64,000 nt of DNA from Thioalkalivibrio paradoxus (GTDB lineage Bacteria; Pseudomonadota; Gammaproteobacteria; Ectothiorhodospirales; Ectothiorhodospiraceae), in contig JAABSC010000001.1 of the NCBI GenBank assembly GCA_011390565.1, forward strand, positions 372,001 to 436,000, read 5' to 3'. The notes under the pieces are model-generated. The model was not told the origin of the DNA. It saw only the letters and a program-made list of their open reading frames with translations, and did not search any database. Shown here piece by piece: positions 27,158 through 35,474 of this stretch. Every line of letters starts with the position of its first letter. Position 1 is the stretch's first letter. Both the position numbers and the translations under genes were made by a program.

Positions 27158-28366
27158 CTAGATCACCTGGCCCAGCATGAAGATCGGCAGGTACATGGCG
27201 ATGACGAGGCCGCCGATCAGCACACCCAGAACCACCATGATCAGGGGTTCGAGCAGACTGGAAAGGCTGTCCACCGCGTTGTCGACTTCTTCCTCGTAGA
27301 AATCCGCCACCTTCGCCAGCATGGAATCTAGGGATCCCGATTCCTCGCCGATCGCGACCATCTGCACGACCATGTTCGGGAAGACTCCGGAGTTGCGCAT
27401 CGACCACTGGAGCTGCGCCCCGGTCGCCGTATCCTCACGCATGCGGTCGGTGGCCTCGCTATAGATGATGTTACCGGTGGCGCCTGCAACTGCACGCAGG
27501 GCATCGACCAACGGCACACCCGCCGCGAACATGGTGGACAGGGTTCTGGCAAAGCGGGCGATCGCGGCCTTGCGCAGGATCGGTCCCACGGCGGGAATGC
27601 GCAGCACCGCGATGTCCACGTACCGCCGGAAGCGTGGGGATCGGCGGTGCAGCTGGACCAGGATGATTCCGATCACCACCATGATCGCAAGGATCAGCCA
27701 CCATTTCGCCTGCACGAATTCGGAGAGGTTCACCACCATACGGGTGAAGGCCGGGAGATCGGCGCCGAATCCGACGAAGAGCGCTTCGAACTGGGGCACC
27801 ACGAAAATCAGCAGAATGGCAGTGACGACGATGGCGACCACGATGACGGCGGCCGGGTAGAACATCGCCTTCTTGATCTTCGCCTTCAGGCTTTCGGTCT
27901 TTTCCTTGTACGTGGCCACCTTGTCGAGCAGCGTTTCCAGGGTGCCCGACTGCTCGCCGGCATCGATCAGGCTGATCACCAGTTCGTCGAACTGCCGGGG
28001 ATGTTTTGCCAGGGCCGCGGCGAAGGTTTCGCCTCCCTCGACACTGGTCTTCAGGCTCATGATCAGGGAACCCATGGTTGGGTTCTCGTGACCCCGGCCG
28101 ACGATATCGAAGGCCTGAACCAGAGGTACACCGGCACTCAGCATCGTGGTCATCTGTCGCAGGAAACGTGCGACATCCACGGGCTTGATGGCCTTCTTGG
28201 TTGAAAAAAGGGATTTCGGCTTCTTGCGGATCTTGACGACGTTGACGCCGTTGCGGCGCAAATCGGCACGGGCCAGAGACTCGTTCTCCGCTGGCGTCTC
28301 GCCTTTTACGCGAGCGCCTTTCTTGTTGAGTCCTTCCCAGATGAAGATGCTTTCTGTATTGGCCAT
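27158..28366 (-). CDS. pilC: Type IV pilus inner-membrane platform protein PilC
   Basis: Polytopic GspF/PilC-family protein that couples the cytoplasmic ATPases to pilin insertion and extraction. It has 402 aa. Two GspF domains are visible: about 70-195 (FLRQMTTMLSAGVPLVQAFD...LIDAGEQSGTLETLLDKVA) and about 275-395 (FARTLSTMFAAGVPLVDALRAV...IGEESGSLDSMLAKVADFYE). Membrane helices are near 170-195, 220-240 and 375-395. It begins 8 bp after pilB, so the two are surely one transcript. Confidence 0.95.
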   Translation of the reverse strand: MANTESIFIWEGLNKKGARVKGETPAENESLARADLRRNGVNVVKIRKKPKSLFSTKKAIKPVDVARFLRQMTTMLSAGVPLVQAFDIVGRGHENPTMGSLIMSLKTSVEGGETFAAALAKHPRQFDELVISLIDAGEQSGTLETLLDKVATYKEKTESLKAKIKKAMFYPAAVIVVAIVVTAILLIFVVPQFEALFVGFGADLPAFTRMVVNLSEFVQAKWWLILAIMVVIGIILVQLHRRSPRFRRYVDIAVLRIPAVGPILRKAAIARFARTLSTMFAAGVPLVDALRAVAGATGNIIYSEATDRMREDTATGAQLQWSMRNSGVFPNMVVQMVAIGEESGSLDSMLAKVADFYEEEVDNAVDSLSSLLEPLIMVVLGVLIGGLVIAMYLPIFMLGQVI

Positions 28367-28374
28367 ATCGTCGG

Positions 28375-30090
28375 CTAGTTGGTGGTGACGCGGTTGACTT
28401 CCTCAAGGCTGGTGACACCAGCCAGGGCCTTCATGAGACCGGCTCTGCGCAGATCAGCGGCGCCCTCGCGATCGGCCTGTTGAGCGAGTTGCATGCTGTT
28501 ACCACCTTCGAGGATGAGTCGCTTGATCTCTTCGGAAACGGGCAGGACCTGATAGATCCCCACGCGTCCCTTGTAGCCGCCGGTGCACTGATCGCAACCG
28601 ACGGGGTGGAAAAGCGACACCCCTGCAGCGATCTCGTCGTCCGTGAAACCTTCCGTCCGCAGGACATCCTCGGGCAGTTCCTCCGGAGCCTTGCAAGCGG
28701 GGCAGAGCCGTCGGGCGAGCCGCTGCGCGATGATCAGGAGTATGGATGACGCGATGTTGTAGGGTGGAACGCCCATGTTGGCGAGACGGGTCAGGGTCTG
28801 TGGCGCATCGTTGGTGTGCAGGGTCGAAAGCACCAGATGCCCGGTCTGTGCGGCCTTGATGGCGATCTCCGCGGTCTCCAGATCCCGGATCTCCCCCACC
28901 ATGATCACGTCGGGATCCTGGCGGAGAAAAGCGCGGAGCACGTTTGCGAAGGTGAGCCCGATCCGCGGATGCACGTTGACCTGGTTGACACCGGGCATGT
29001 TGATTTCGGCGGGATCTTCGGCCGTGGAAATGTTGCGGTCGGTCGTGTTCAGGATGCTGAGACCGGTGTACAGGGTGACGGTCTTGCCCGAGCCCGTCGG
29101 GCCGGTGACCAGAATCATTCCGTACGGCCGTCCGAGCGCTTCCAGATAATTCTTTTTCTGAGTGTCCTCGAACCCAAGCACGTCGATATTGATGTTGGCC
29201 GCGTCCGAATCCAGGACGCGCATCACGATCTTTTCGCCATACAGCGTCGGCAGCGAGTTGACACGGAAATCGATCGCGCGGGTGCGGGACAGCTTCAGCT
29301 TGATACGCCCATCCTGGGGCACACGCCGTTCGGCGATGTCCATCCGGGACATGACCTTCACACGTGCAATGATCCGGGGCGCCAGTGTCAGCGGCGGGTG
29401 GCCCACATCGTAGAGCATTCCATCGATGCGGAACCGGATGCGGAAATCCTTTTCGAAGGGCTCGAGGTGGAGGTCCGATGCCTTGCGGCGGATGGCATCG
29501 AGCATCAGCTTGTTGACGAACCGCACCACGGGCGCGTCGTCGATACCCTGAACGTCGTCACCCGGCTGGTCTTCCTCCTCGGCGACCGAAATCGCGAGAT
29601 CCGCGAAGCCGTCGTCATCGAGATCGTCCATCATCGACATCGCCGCGCTCAGCGAGTCTTCGATCAGGCGTTCCAGCTTGTGATGCTCGACCAGAAGTGT
29701 CTCGACCGCGAGCCCCGTGGCGAACTTGAACTCGTCGCCGGCGGACAGGTTGGTGGGGTCCGAGATCGCGATATGGAGCCGGTTGCCGCGCTGCAGAAGC
29801 GGTAATGCATGGTGCTTACGTACCAGGGGTTCGAGCAGGTGCTCCTTGGGCAGGAGGTCGCGGTCGAATGCGTCGAGGTCGAACACCGGCAGCCCGAATT
29901 CCTCGCCGGCGGCTTCGGCAAGGCGGTCTTCCGGGATGTTGGTCCGTGTCGCGAGCAACGCGACCAGTGGCGTCTGTTTCTCAACAGCTTCGTCGACCAG
30001 CGCGGAGATATGCGCCGAATCGGCCAGCCCCGCATCTGCGAGGCGTCGCGCGAGACCGGGCAGGCGTGCAGAGGGGTAGGGGCTTTGCAT
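28375..30090 (-). CDS. pilB: Type IV pilus assembly ATPase PilB
   Basis: Hexameric ATPase powering pilus extension. It has 571 aa. The N-terminal MshEN-type domain (about 1-150) resembles c-di-GMP-binding regions; Walker A GPTGSGKT is near 330-337, with the Asp box, Walker B (FLRQDPDVIMVGEIRD) and His box downstream. The tetracysteine zinc motif is CPAC...CDQC near the C-terminus. ATG 30090 (MQSPYPSARLPG) is preferred; an in-frame TTG at 30126 would add 12 residues. No pilA pilin gene accompanies it in this window. Confidence 0.94.
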   Translation of the reverse strand: MQSPYPSARLPGLARRLADAGLADSAHISALVDEAVEKQTPLVALLATRTNIPEDRLAEAAGEEFGLPVFDLDAFDRDLLPKEHLLEPLVRKHHALPLLQRGNRLHIAISDPTNLSAGDEFKFATGLAVETLLVEHHKLERLIEDSLSAAMSMMDDLDDDGFADLAISVAEEEDQPGDDVQGIDDAPVVRFVNKLMLDAIRRKASDLHLEPFEKDFRIRFRIDGMLYDVGHPPLTLAPRIIARVKVMSRMDIAERRVPQDGRIKLKLSRTRAIDFRVNSLPTLYGEKIVMRVLDSDAANINIDVLGFEDTQKKNYLEALGRPYGMILVTGPTGSGKTVTLYTGLSILNTTDRNISTAEDPAEINMPGVNQVNVHPRIGLTFANVLRAFLRQDPDVIMVGEIRDLETAEIAIKAAQTGHLVLSTLHTNDAPQTLTRLANMGVPPYNIASSILLIIAQRLARRLCPACKAPEELPEDVLRTEGFTDDEIAAGVSLFHPVGCDQCTGGYKGRVGIYQVLPVSEEIKRLILEGGNSMQLAQQADREGAADLRRAGLMKALAGVTSLEEVNRVTTN

Positions 30091-30146
30091 TGCGTTCACA
30101 GTGTATTCCAACTTCGCGCGCGTCAAGTTAAGCGAACTTTAAGGGT

Positions 30147-30182
30147 CCGCGCGCAGGCGGGCAAGGGCGCGCCTGCGCGCGG
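30147..30182. repeat. Perfect 13-bp inverted repeat between divergent pilB and the tRNA operon
   Basis: CCGCGCGCAGGCG (30147-30159) and CGCCTGCGCGCGG (30170-30182) pair without mismatch around a 10-nt spacer. It lies in the 201-bp region 30,091-30,291, which otherwise holds only the tRNA promoter and no gene. There is no U-tract on either side. It could be an operator dyad or a transcript insulator. Confidence 0.5.
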
Positions 30183-30246
30183 GTCGCCGCGCGGGCGCTG
30201 CCCCGCTTCCCGGACGCCGGGCGGCGTGTGGTTGGAAACGGGGGGG

Positions 30247-30276
30247 TTGACGCGGCCGCACCCCATGAAGGAAAAT
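30247..30276 (+). promoter_or_regulatory. Promoter of the tRNA-Tyr-Gly-Thr-tuf operon
   Basis: TTGACG (30247-30252) and GAAAAT (30271-30276) lie 18 bp apart, with the expected start near 30,283, nine bases before tRNA-Tyr. The -35 is near consensus, the -10 matches 4/6. Confidence 0.55.
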
Positions 30277-30291
30277 GCGCGGCTTGATCGA

Positions 30292-30376
30292 GGAGGGGTT
30301 CCCGAGCGGTCAAAGGGGGCAGACTGTAAATCTGCTGGCTCAGCCTTCGGAGGTTCGAATCCTCCCCCCTCCACCA
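30292..30376 (+). tRNA. tRNA-Tyr (anticodon GTA)
   Basis: An 85-nt class II tRNA. The acceptor GGAGGGG pairs with CCCCTCC, the anticodon loop is CTGTAAA, a long variable arm follows, the T-loop is GGTTCGAATCC, and CCA is encoded. First gene of a Tyr-Gly-Thr-tuf order resembling the E. coli tufB operon (which also has an extra tRNA-Thr in front). Confidence 0.98.
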
Positions 30377-30431
30377 TCGAAATTTGCAGCCACGAGCCGG
30401 GCGGGCGGTGGCGTTGATCAGCATCGGTTCT

Positions 30432-30505
<74 letters not shown>

Positions 30506-30525
30506 GTTCGGCCATGGATGGTATT

Positions 30526-30601
<76 letters not shown>

Positions 30602-30680
30602 TATTATAGCAGAGCGTCAACGTATTACCGATCGCCGTCAGCCTTTTAGGCACGCGCAAAAACCCGGGGAATCGACAGTT

Positions 30681-31871
<1,191 letters not shown>

Positions 31872-31894
31872 TAGACTGACAGGACCGAGGTCAC

Positions 31895-31930
31895 CGCGGG
31901 GGGCGGCGTGCGCCGTCTCCCGCGTTTTTT
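31895..31930 (+). terminator. Intrinsic terminator after the first tuf gene
   Basis: A 14-bp stem (CGCGGGGGGCGGCG with CGCCGTCTCCCGCG, two G-U pairs) is followed directly by TTTTTT. It begins 24 bp after the tuf stop and ends 19 bp before tRNA-Trp, separating the tRNA-tuf unit from the tRNA-Trp-secE unit. Confidence 0.9.
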
Positions 31931-31948
31931 CGGAAGTAGCCAGGCAAC

Positions 31949-32024
<76 letters not shown>

Positions 32025-32060
32025 TCCTTCGGGTGGCGACGGACCTCAGGTGATGATTGG

Positions 32061-32429
32061 ATGAGTGAACAGACGGAACAGACTGGAGGCGGTCTCGATA
32101 CCGCGAAACTTTCGCTTGCGATCGCGCTTCTCGTCGCCGGCGTCATGGGTTTCTATTACTTTGCCGCCGAGTCCACCCTGCTCCGGGTCCTGGGTCTGCT
32201 TGCGGTCACCGGGTTGGCGGTGTTCATCGCGATGACGACCGCCAAGGGCCGCCAGTTGGGCGCGTTCATGGGCAATGCCCGTACCGAGGTGCGCAAGATG
32301 GTCTGGCCGACGCGGGTCGAGACCACGCAGACCACCCTGATCGTGATGGGTGTCGTGATCCTCGTCGGTATTTTCCTCTGGCTTCTGGATACGCTGCTCG
32401 GATGGATCATCCGGTCGTTCATTGGTTAG
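32061..32429 (+). CDS. secE: Preprotein translocase subunit SecE
   Basis: Essential clamp of the SecYEG channel. It has 122 aa with three predicted membrane helices (about 15-35, 40-60 and 92-117), the long form typical of E. coli-like bacteria. The conserved amphipathic stretch before the last helix is ARTEVRKMVWPTRVETTQTT. ATG 32061 (MSEQTEQ) is chosen; the frame upstream to 31995 runs into tRNA-Trp. It lies 15 bp before nusG. Confidence 0.95.
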   Translation: MSEQTEQTGGGLDTAKLSLAIALLVAGVMGFYYFAAESTLLRVLGLLAVTGLAVFIAMTTAKGRQLGAFMGNARTEVRKMVWPTRVETTQTTLIVMGVVILVGIFLWLLDTLLGWIIRSFIG

Positions 32430-32444
32430 CCACGGGAAGCAAGC

Positions 32445-32978
32445 ATGGCATTACGCTGGTACGTAGTTCAGGCCTTTTCCGGTTTTGAGGGCCAGGTGAA
32501 GCGCTCCCTGGAGGAGCGGATCGCCCGGTACGAAATGCAGGACCATTTCGGCCAGATCCTCGTGCCGACCGAGGAAGTCGTCGAAATGAAAGACGGCCAG
32601 AAGCGCAAGAGCGAGCGGAAGTTTTTCCCCGGTTACGTTCTGGTGCAGATGGACCTCAACGACGAAGCCTGGCACCTGGTGAAATCCGTGCCCCGGGTGC
32701 TCGGGTTCATTGGCGGTTCCGCGGACAAGCCGGCACCGATCACCGACAAGGAAGCCGACACCATCCTGCAGCGGATGCAGGAGGGCGCGGAAAAGCCCCG
32801 GCCCAAGGTGCTGTTCGAAGTGGGCGAGATGGTGCGCGTCGTCGACGGGCCGTTCAACGACTTCAACGGCGTGGTGGAAGAAGTCAACTACGACAAGAGC
32901 CGCCTGCTTGTCGCGGTGCAGATCTTTGGGCGCTCGACCCCGGTGGAGCTTGAATTTCACCAGGTCGAGAAATCCTGA
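32445..32978 (+). CDS. nusG: Transcription termination/antitermination protein NusG
   Basis: RNA polymerase elongation factor that links to Rho and to ribosomal S10. It has 177 aa. The NGN domain starts [23 protein letters not shown] and contains [11 protein letters not shown] and PRVLGFIGG; the C-terminal KOW domain contains [45 protein letters not shown]. This is the canonical arrangement and length. The standard secE-nusG-rplK order is kept. Confidence 0.97.
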   Translation: MALRWYVVQAFSGFEGQVKRSLEERIARYEMQDHFGQILVPTEEVVEMKDGQKRKSERKFFPGYVLVQMDLNDEAWHLVKSVPRVLGFIGGSADKPAPITDKEADTILQRMQEGAEKPRPKVLFEVGEMVRVVDGPFNDFNGVVEEVNYDKSRLLVAVQIFGRSTPVELEFHQVEKS

Positions 32979-33045
32979 CGCGGACTGTTCCGCGCATTGA
33001 AATGGTTCGGGGAGCCGCGAGGCGCTTGCACCCGAAGGAGAAGAA

Positions 33046-33477
33046 ATGGCCAAGAAAATTACGGCATACATCAAGCTGCAGGTTCCGGCCGGCAAGGCGA
33101 ACCCCAGTCCGCCTGTCGGTCCGGCGCTGGGTCAGCGTGGCGTGAACATCATGGAGTTCTGCAAGGCGTTCAACGCCGCGACCCAGGGCATTGAACCGGG
33201 GCTTCCGATTCCGGTTGTGATCACGGTGTATTCGGATCGCAGTTTCACCTATATCACCAAGACGCCTCCGGCGGCGGTGCTGCTGAAAAAGGCTGCGGGA
33301 ATCACCAGCGGTTCCGGGACCCCGAACACCAAGAAGGTCGGAACCGTCACCCGGGCCCAGCTTGAGGACATCGCCCGCACGAAGGAGCCGGACCTAACCG
33401 CGTCCGACCTCGATGCGGCGGTTCGTACGATCGCCGGCAGTGCCCGCAGCATGGGCCTTGAAGTGGAGGGTGTCTGA
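33046..33477 (+). CDS. rplK: 50S ribosomal protein L11
   Basis: Part of the GTPase-associated centre on 23S rRNA, bound by stringent factor-activating states and thiostrepton-type drugs. It has 143 aa. The N-domain is [34 protein letters not shown], and the C-terminal rRNA-binding domain ends [25 protein letters not shown] lies 6-11 nt upstream. A 67-nt gap from nusG has GC-rich self-complementary pieces (GCGGA/TCCGC) where the L1 autoregulatory site of E. coli would be. Confidence 0.97.
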   Translation: MAKKITAYIKLQVPAGKANPSPPVGPALGQRGVNIMEFCKAFNAATQGIEPGLPIPVVITVYSDRSFTYITKTPPAAVLLKKAAGITSGSGTPNTKKVGTVTRAQLEDIARTKEPDLTASDLDAAVRTIAGSARSMGLEVEGV

Positions 33478-33478
33478 C

Positions 33479-34174
33479 ATGGCCAAACTGTCCAAACGTG
33501 TACGTGCGATTCGCGAAAAGATCCGGCCAGGTCATGCCTACCCTGTTGGGGAAGCCTTCGACCTGCTGCGGGAGCTTTCCGGGGTCAAATTCCGCGAGTC
33601 CGTCGATGTGTCGGTGAATCTGGGCGTCGACCCGCGCAAATCCGACCAGGTGGTGCGTGGTTCCACCGTGCTGCCCAACGGCAACGGCAAGACTGTCCGT
33701 GTCGCCGTTTTCACCCAGGGCGCCAATGCCGATGCCGCCCGTGAGGCGGGAGCGGACATTGTCGGCATGGACGACCTCGCTGAGCAGGTCCGGGCGGGCG
33801 AACTGAACTTCGACGTGGTGATCGCAACCCCCGACGCCATGCGCGTGGTCGGGCAACTGGGTCAGATCCTGGGTCCGCGCGGCCTCATGCCGAACCCCAA
33901 GGTGGGTACGGTGACGCCGGATGTGGTGACCGCGGTCAAGAACGCCAAGGGCGGCCAGGTCCGGTATCGGACCGACAAGGCCGGCATCATCCACTGCGCC
34001 ATCGGTGCCGTGGATTTCGAGAGCCCCGCGCTGACCGAGAACCTGAATACCCTGCTGGCCGATCTGCTGAAGCTGAAGCCTTCGACCGCGAAGGGAATTT
34101 ACGTGCGGCGTGTGACGGTGTCGTCGACGATGGGCCCCGGGGTCCAGGTCGATCCCGCAACGCTGAACCTGTAA
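33479..34174 (+). CDS. rplA: 50S ribosomal protein L1
   Basis: Forms the mobile L1 stalk at the ribosomal E site and in E. coli represses the rplK-rplA mRNA. It has 231 aa. Signatures are [44 protein letters not shown] and [18 protein letters not shown] 33479 begins one base after the rplK stop; the open frame starting 33413 is rplK shadow. The next 216 nt form the L10 leader region. Confidence 0.97.
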   Translation: MAKLSKRVRAIREKIRPGHAYPVGEAFDLLRELSGVKFRESVDVSVNLGVDPRKSDQVVRGSTVLPNGNGKTVRVAVFTQGANADAAREAGADIVGMDDLAEQVRAGELNFDVVIATPDAMRVVGQLGQILGPRGLMPNPKVGTVTPDVVTAVKNAKGGQVRYRTDKAGIIHCAIGAVDFESPALTENLNTLLADLLKLKPSTAKGIYVRRVTVSSTMGPGVQVDPATLNL

Positions 34175-34189
34175 CGAGAGAAGTTTGGG

Positions 34190-34330
34190 TTGGACGTCAC
34201 CCTCCGGGGTGACGGGCCATCCAAGACCGCAGGCGCGGTGTTCCGCTTAAAACATTCAGCCTGCGCAGATGGTGTCAGCCCGATTCAGGAATGTCCTGCG
34301 GCGGGAAGCACCAAAGCCCCGGGGGGCGGT
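34190..34330 (+). promoter_or_regulatory. L10 leader RNA (autoregulatory site for L10-L12)
   Basis: The rplA-rplJ gap carries the conserved L10-leader elements. A long imperfect stem GGTTGGACGTCACC...GGTGACGGGCCATCC is followed by AGACCGCAGGCGC, the CTTAA loop and CCTGCGCAGATGGTG, which pairs back to the GCAGG segment. This is the Rfam L10_leader pattern. Binding of the L10-(L12) complex is known to reduce rplJL translation in E. coli. Exact borders are approximate; the rest of the 215-nt gap, up to the rplJ ribosome-binding site GGAGG at 34,376, shows further GC-rich pairing. Confidence 0.85.
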
Positions 34331-34390
34331 TGATCCCCGGTTTGCAACGGTCACCGGAGGTTCGGTGATCCCAGTGGAGGAAAGTCAAAC

Positions 34391-34921
34391 GTGGCTATGA
34401 ATCTCGACGACAAGAAAGTGGTTGTCTCGGAGCTGGCCGCGGTTGCTGCCTCGGCGCACTCCGCCATTGCAGCGGAATATCGTGGTCTGTCGGTGGCCCA
34501 GATGACTGAACTGCGCAAGCAGGCGCGGTCGTCCGGTGTCTACCTCCGGGTGGTGAAGAACACCCTGGCGCGACGCGCGGTGGAAGGGACTGACTTCGAA
34601 TGCATGCAGCAGGGGCTGGTTGGCCCGCTGGTGCTGGCATTCAGCCAGGAAGATCCAGGTGCCGCAGCCCGTCTGTTGAAGGGCTTCGCCAAGACCAATG
34701 AAATGCTGCAGGTCAAGCTGGTGTCCTTTGGGGGGCAGATGCTGGGGGCGAACGATCTCGATCGTCTCGCCAGCATGCCGACCCGCGATCAAGCCATCAG
34801 TCTGCTGATGGCGGTGATGAAGGCGCCGCTCGACAAGTTTGCCCGCACCCTCAACGAGGTTCCAGGCAAGCTGGTGCGCACCGTGGCAGCGGTCCGTGAT
34901 CAAAAGCAGGCAGCCGCCTGA
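34391..34921 (+). CDS. rplJ: 50S ribosomal protein L10
   Basis: Stalk base that carries L7/L12 dimers. It has 176 aa. The start is GTG 34391, 10 nt after GGAGG, giving MAMNLDDKK, parallel to MALNLQDK of E. coli; the ATG two codons later is too far from the Shine-Dalgarno. The N-terminal domain has AIAAEYRGLSVAQMTELRKQAR and VVKNTLARRAVEGT; the C-terminal helix for L12 binding follows. It is regulated by the L10 leader directly upstream. Confidence 0.96.
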   Translation: MAMNLDDKKVVVSELAAVAASAHSAIAAEYRGLSVAQMTELRKQARSSGVYLRVVKNTLARRAVEGTDFECMQQGLVGPLVLAFSQEDPGAAARLLKGFAKTNEMLQVKLVSFGGQMLGANDLDRLASMPTRDQAISLLMAVMKAPLDKFARTLNEVPGKLVRTVAAVRDQKQAAA

Positions 34922-34965
34922 CCCATTTCTGAATAGCAGGGCGGTAGCCCATTAGGAGAATCAGC

Positions 34966-35346
34966 ATGGCAGTTTCGAAAGAGGAAATTCTGGAAACCAT
35001 CGGCAACATGACGGTGCTCGAGATCGTTGATCTCATCAGTGCGATGGAAGAGAAGTTCGGCGTCTCCGCCGCCGCCGCGGTGGCCGCTGCGCCGGCCGCT
35101 GCTGCCGGTGGCGAGGCCGCCGCAGAAGAGGCGAAGGACGAGTTCGACGTCGTCATGACCAGCTTCGGCGCCAACAAGGTCGGCGTTATCAAGGTCGTGC
35201 GTGCGCTGACCGGCCTGGGCCTGAAGGAAGCCAAGGACCTGGTCGAGGGCGCGCCCGCCACCGTGAAGGAAGCCCTTGGCAAGGACGAGGCCGAGAAGAT
35301 GAAGAAGGAGCTGGAAGAAGCCGGTGCTTCGGTTGAGCTGAAGTAA
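34966..35346 (+). CDS. rplL: 50S ribosomal protein L7/L12
   Basis: Multicopy stalk protein that recruits translational GTPases. It has 126 aa. An N-terminal dimerisation domain ([28 protein letters not shown]) is joined by an Ala-rich hinge (about 36-56) to the C-terminal domain with [21 protein letters not shown] and [22 protein letters not shown] precedes the ATG. A strong hairpin follows before rpoB. Confidence 0.97.
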   Translation: MAVSKEEILETIGNMTVLEIVDLISAMEEKFGVSAAAAVAAAPAAAAGGEAAAEEAKDEFDVVMTSFGANKVGVIKVVRALTGLGLKEAKDLVEGAPATVKEALGKDEAEKMKKELEEAGASVELK

Positions 35347-35388
35347 TTTCTTCCAGTCGATTGTTTCGTGATGTGACACGGAACCCGG

Positions 35389-35414
35389 GGCTGGCGGCCG
35401 TAAGGCCGCCAGCC
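35389..35414 (+). promoter_or_regulatory. rplL-rpoB intergenic hairpin (attenuator or processing site)
   Basis: A perfect 11-bp stem, GGCTGGCGGCC with GGCCGCCAGCC, closed by GTAA, with no U-tract. It sits 43 bp after rplL and 61 bp before rpoB. In E. coli the same gap holds an attenuator and an RNase III site that lower rpoBC output relative to rplJL; the same role is inferred here. Confidence 0.65.
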
Positions 35415-35474
35415 TTGACCCGTGGTGGCTTGAGCTACGCCGCCCGATGACCCCAGTTGCTGCCGAGGTATCCC

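Noticed and set aside
26523..27161. Plus-strand frame of 212 codons opposite pilD
   Set aside because: High-GC antisense frame; the minus strand encodes a complete prepilin peptidase with all catalytic residues.
30087..30126. Possible pilB promoter (minus strand TTGACG and TACACT) just before the ATG
   Set aside because: The hexamers are only 15 bp apart and the -10 would sit about 10 nt before the chosen start, so it is too weak to list as a feature.
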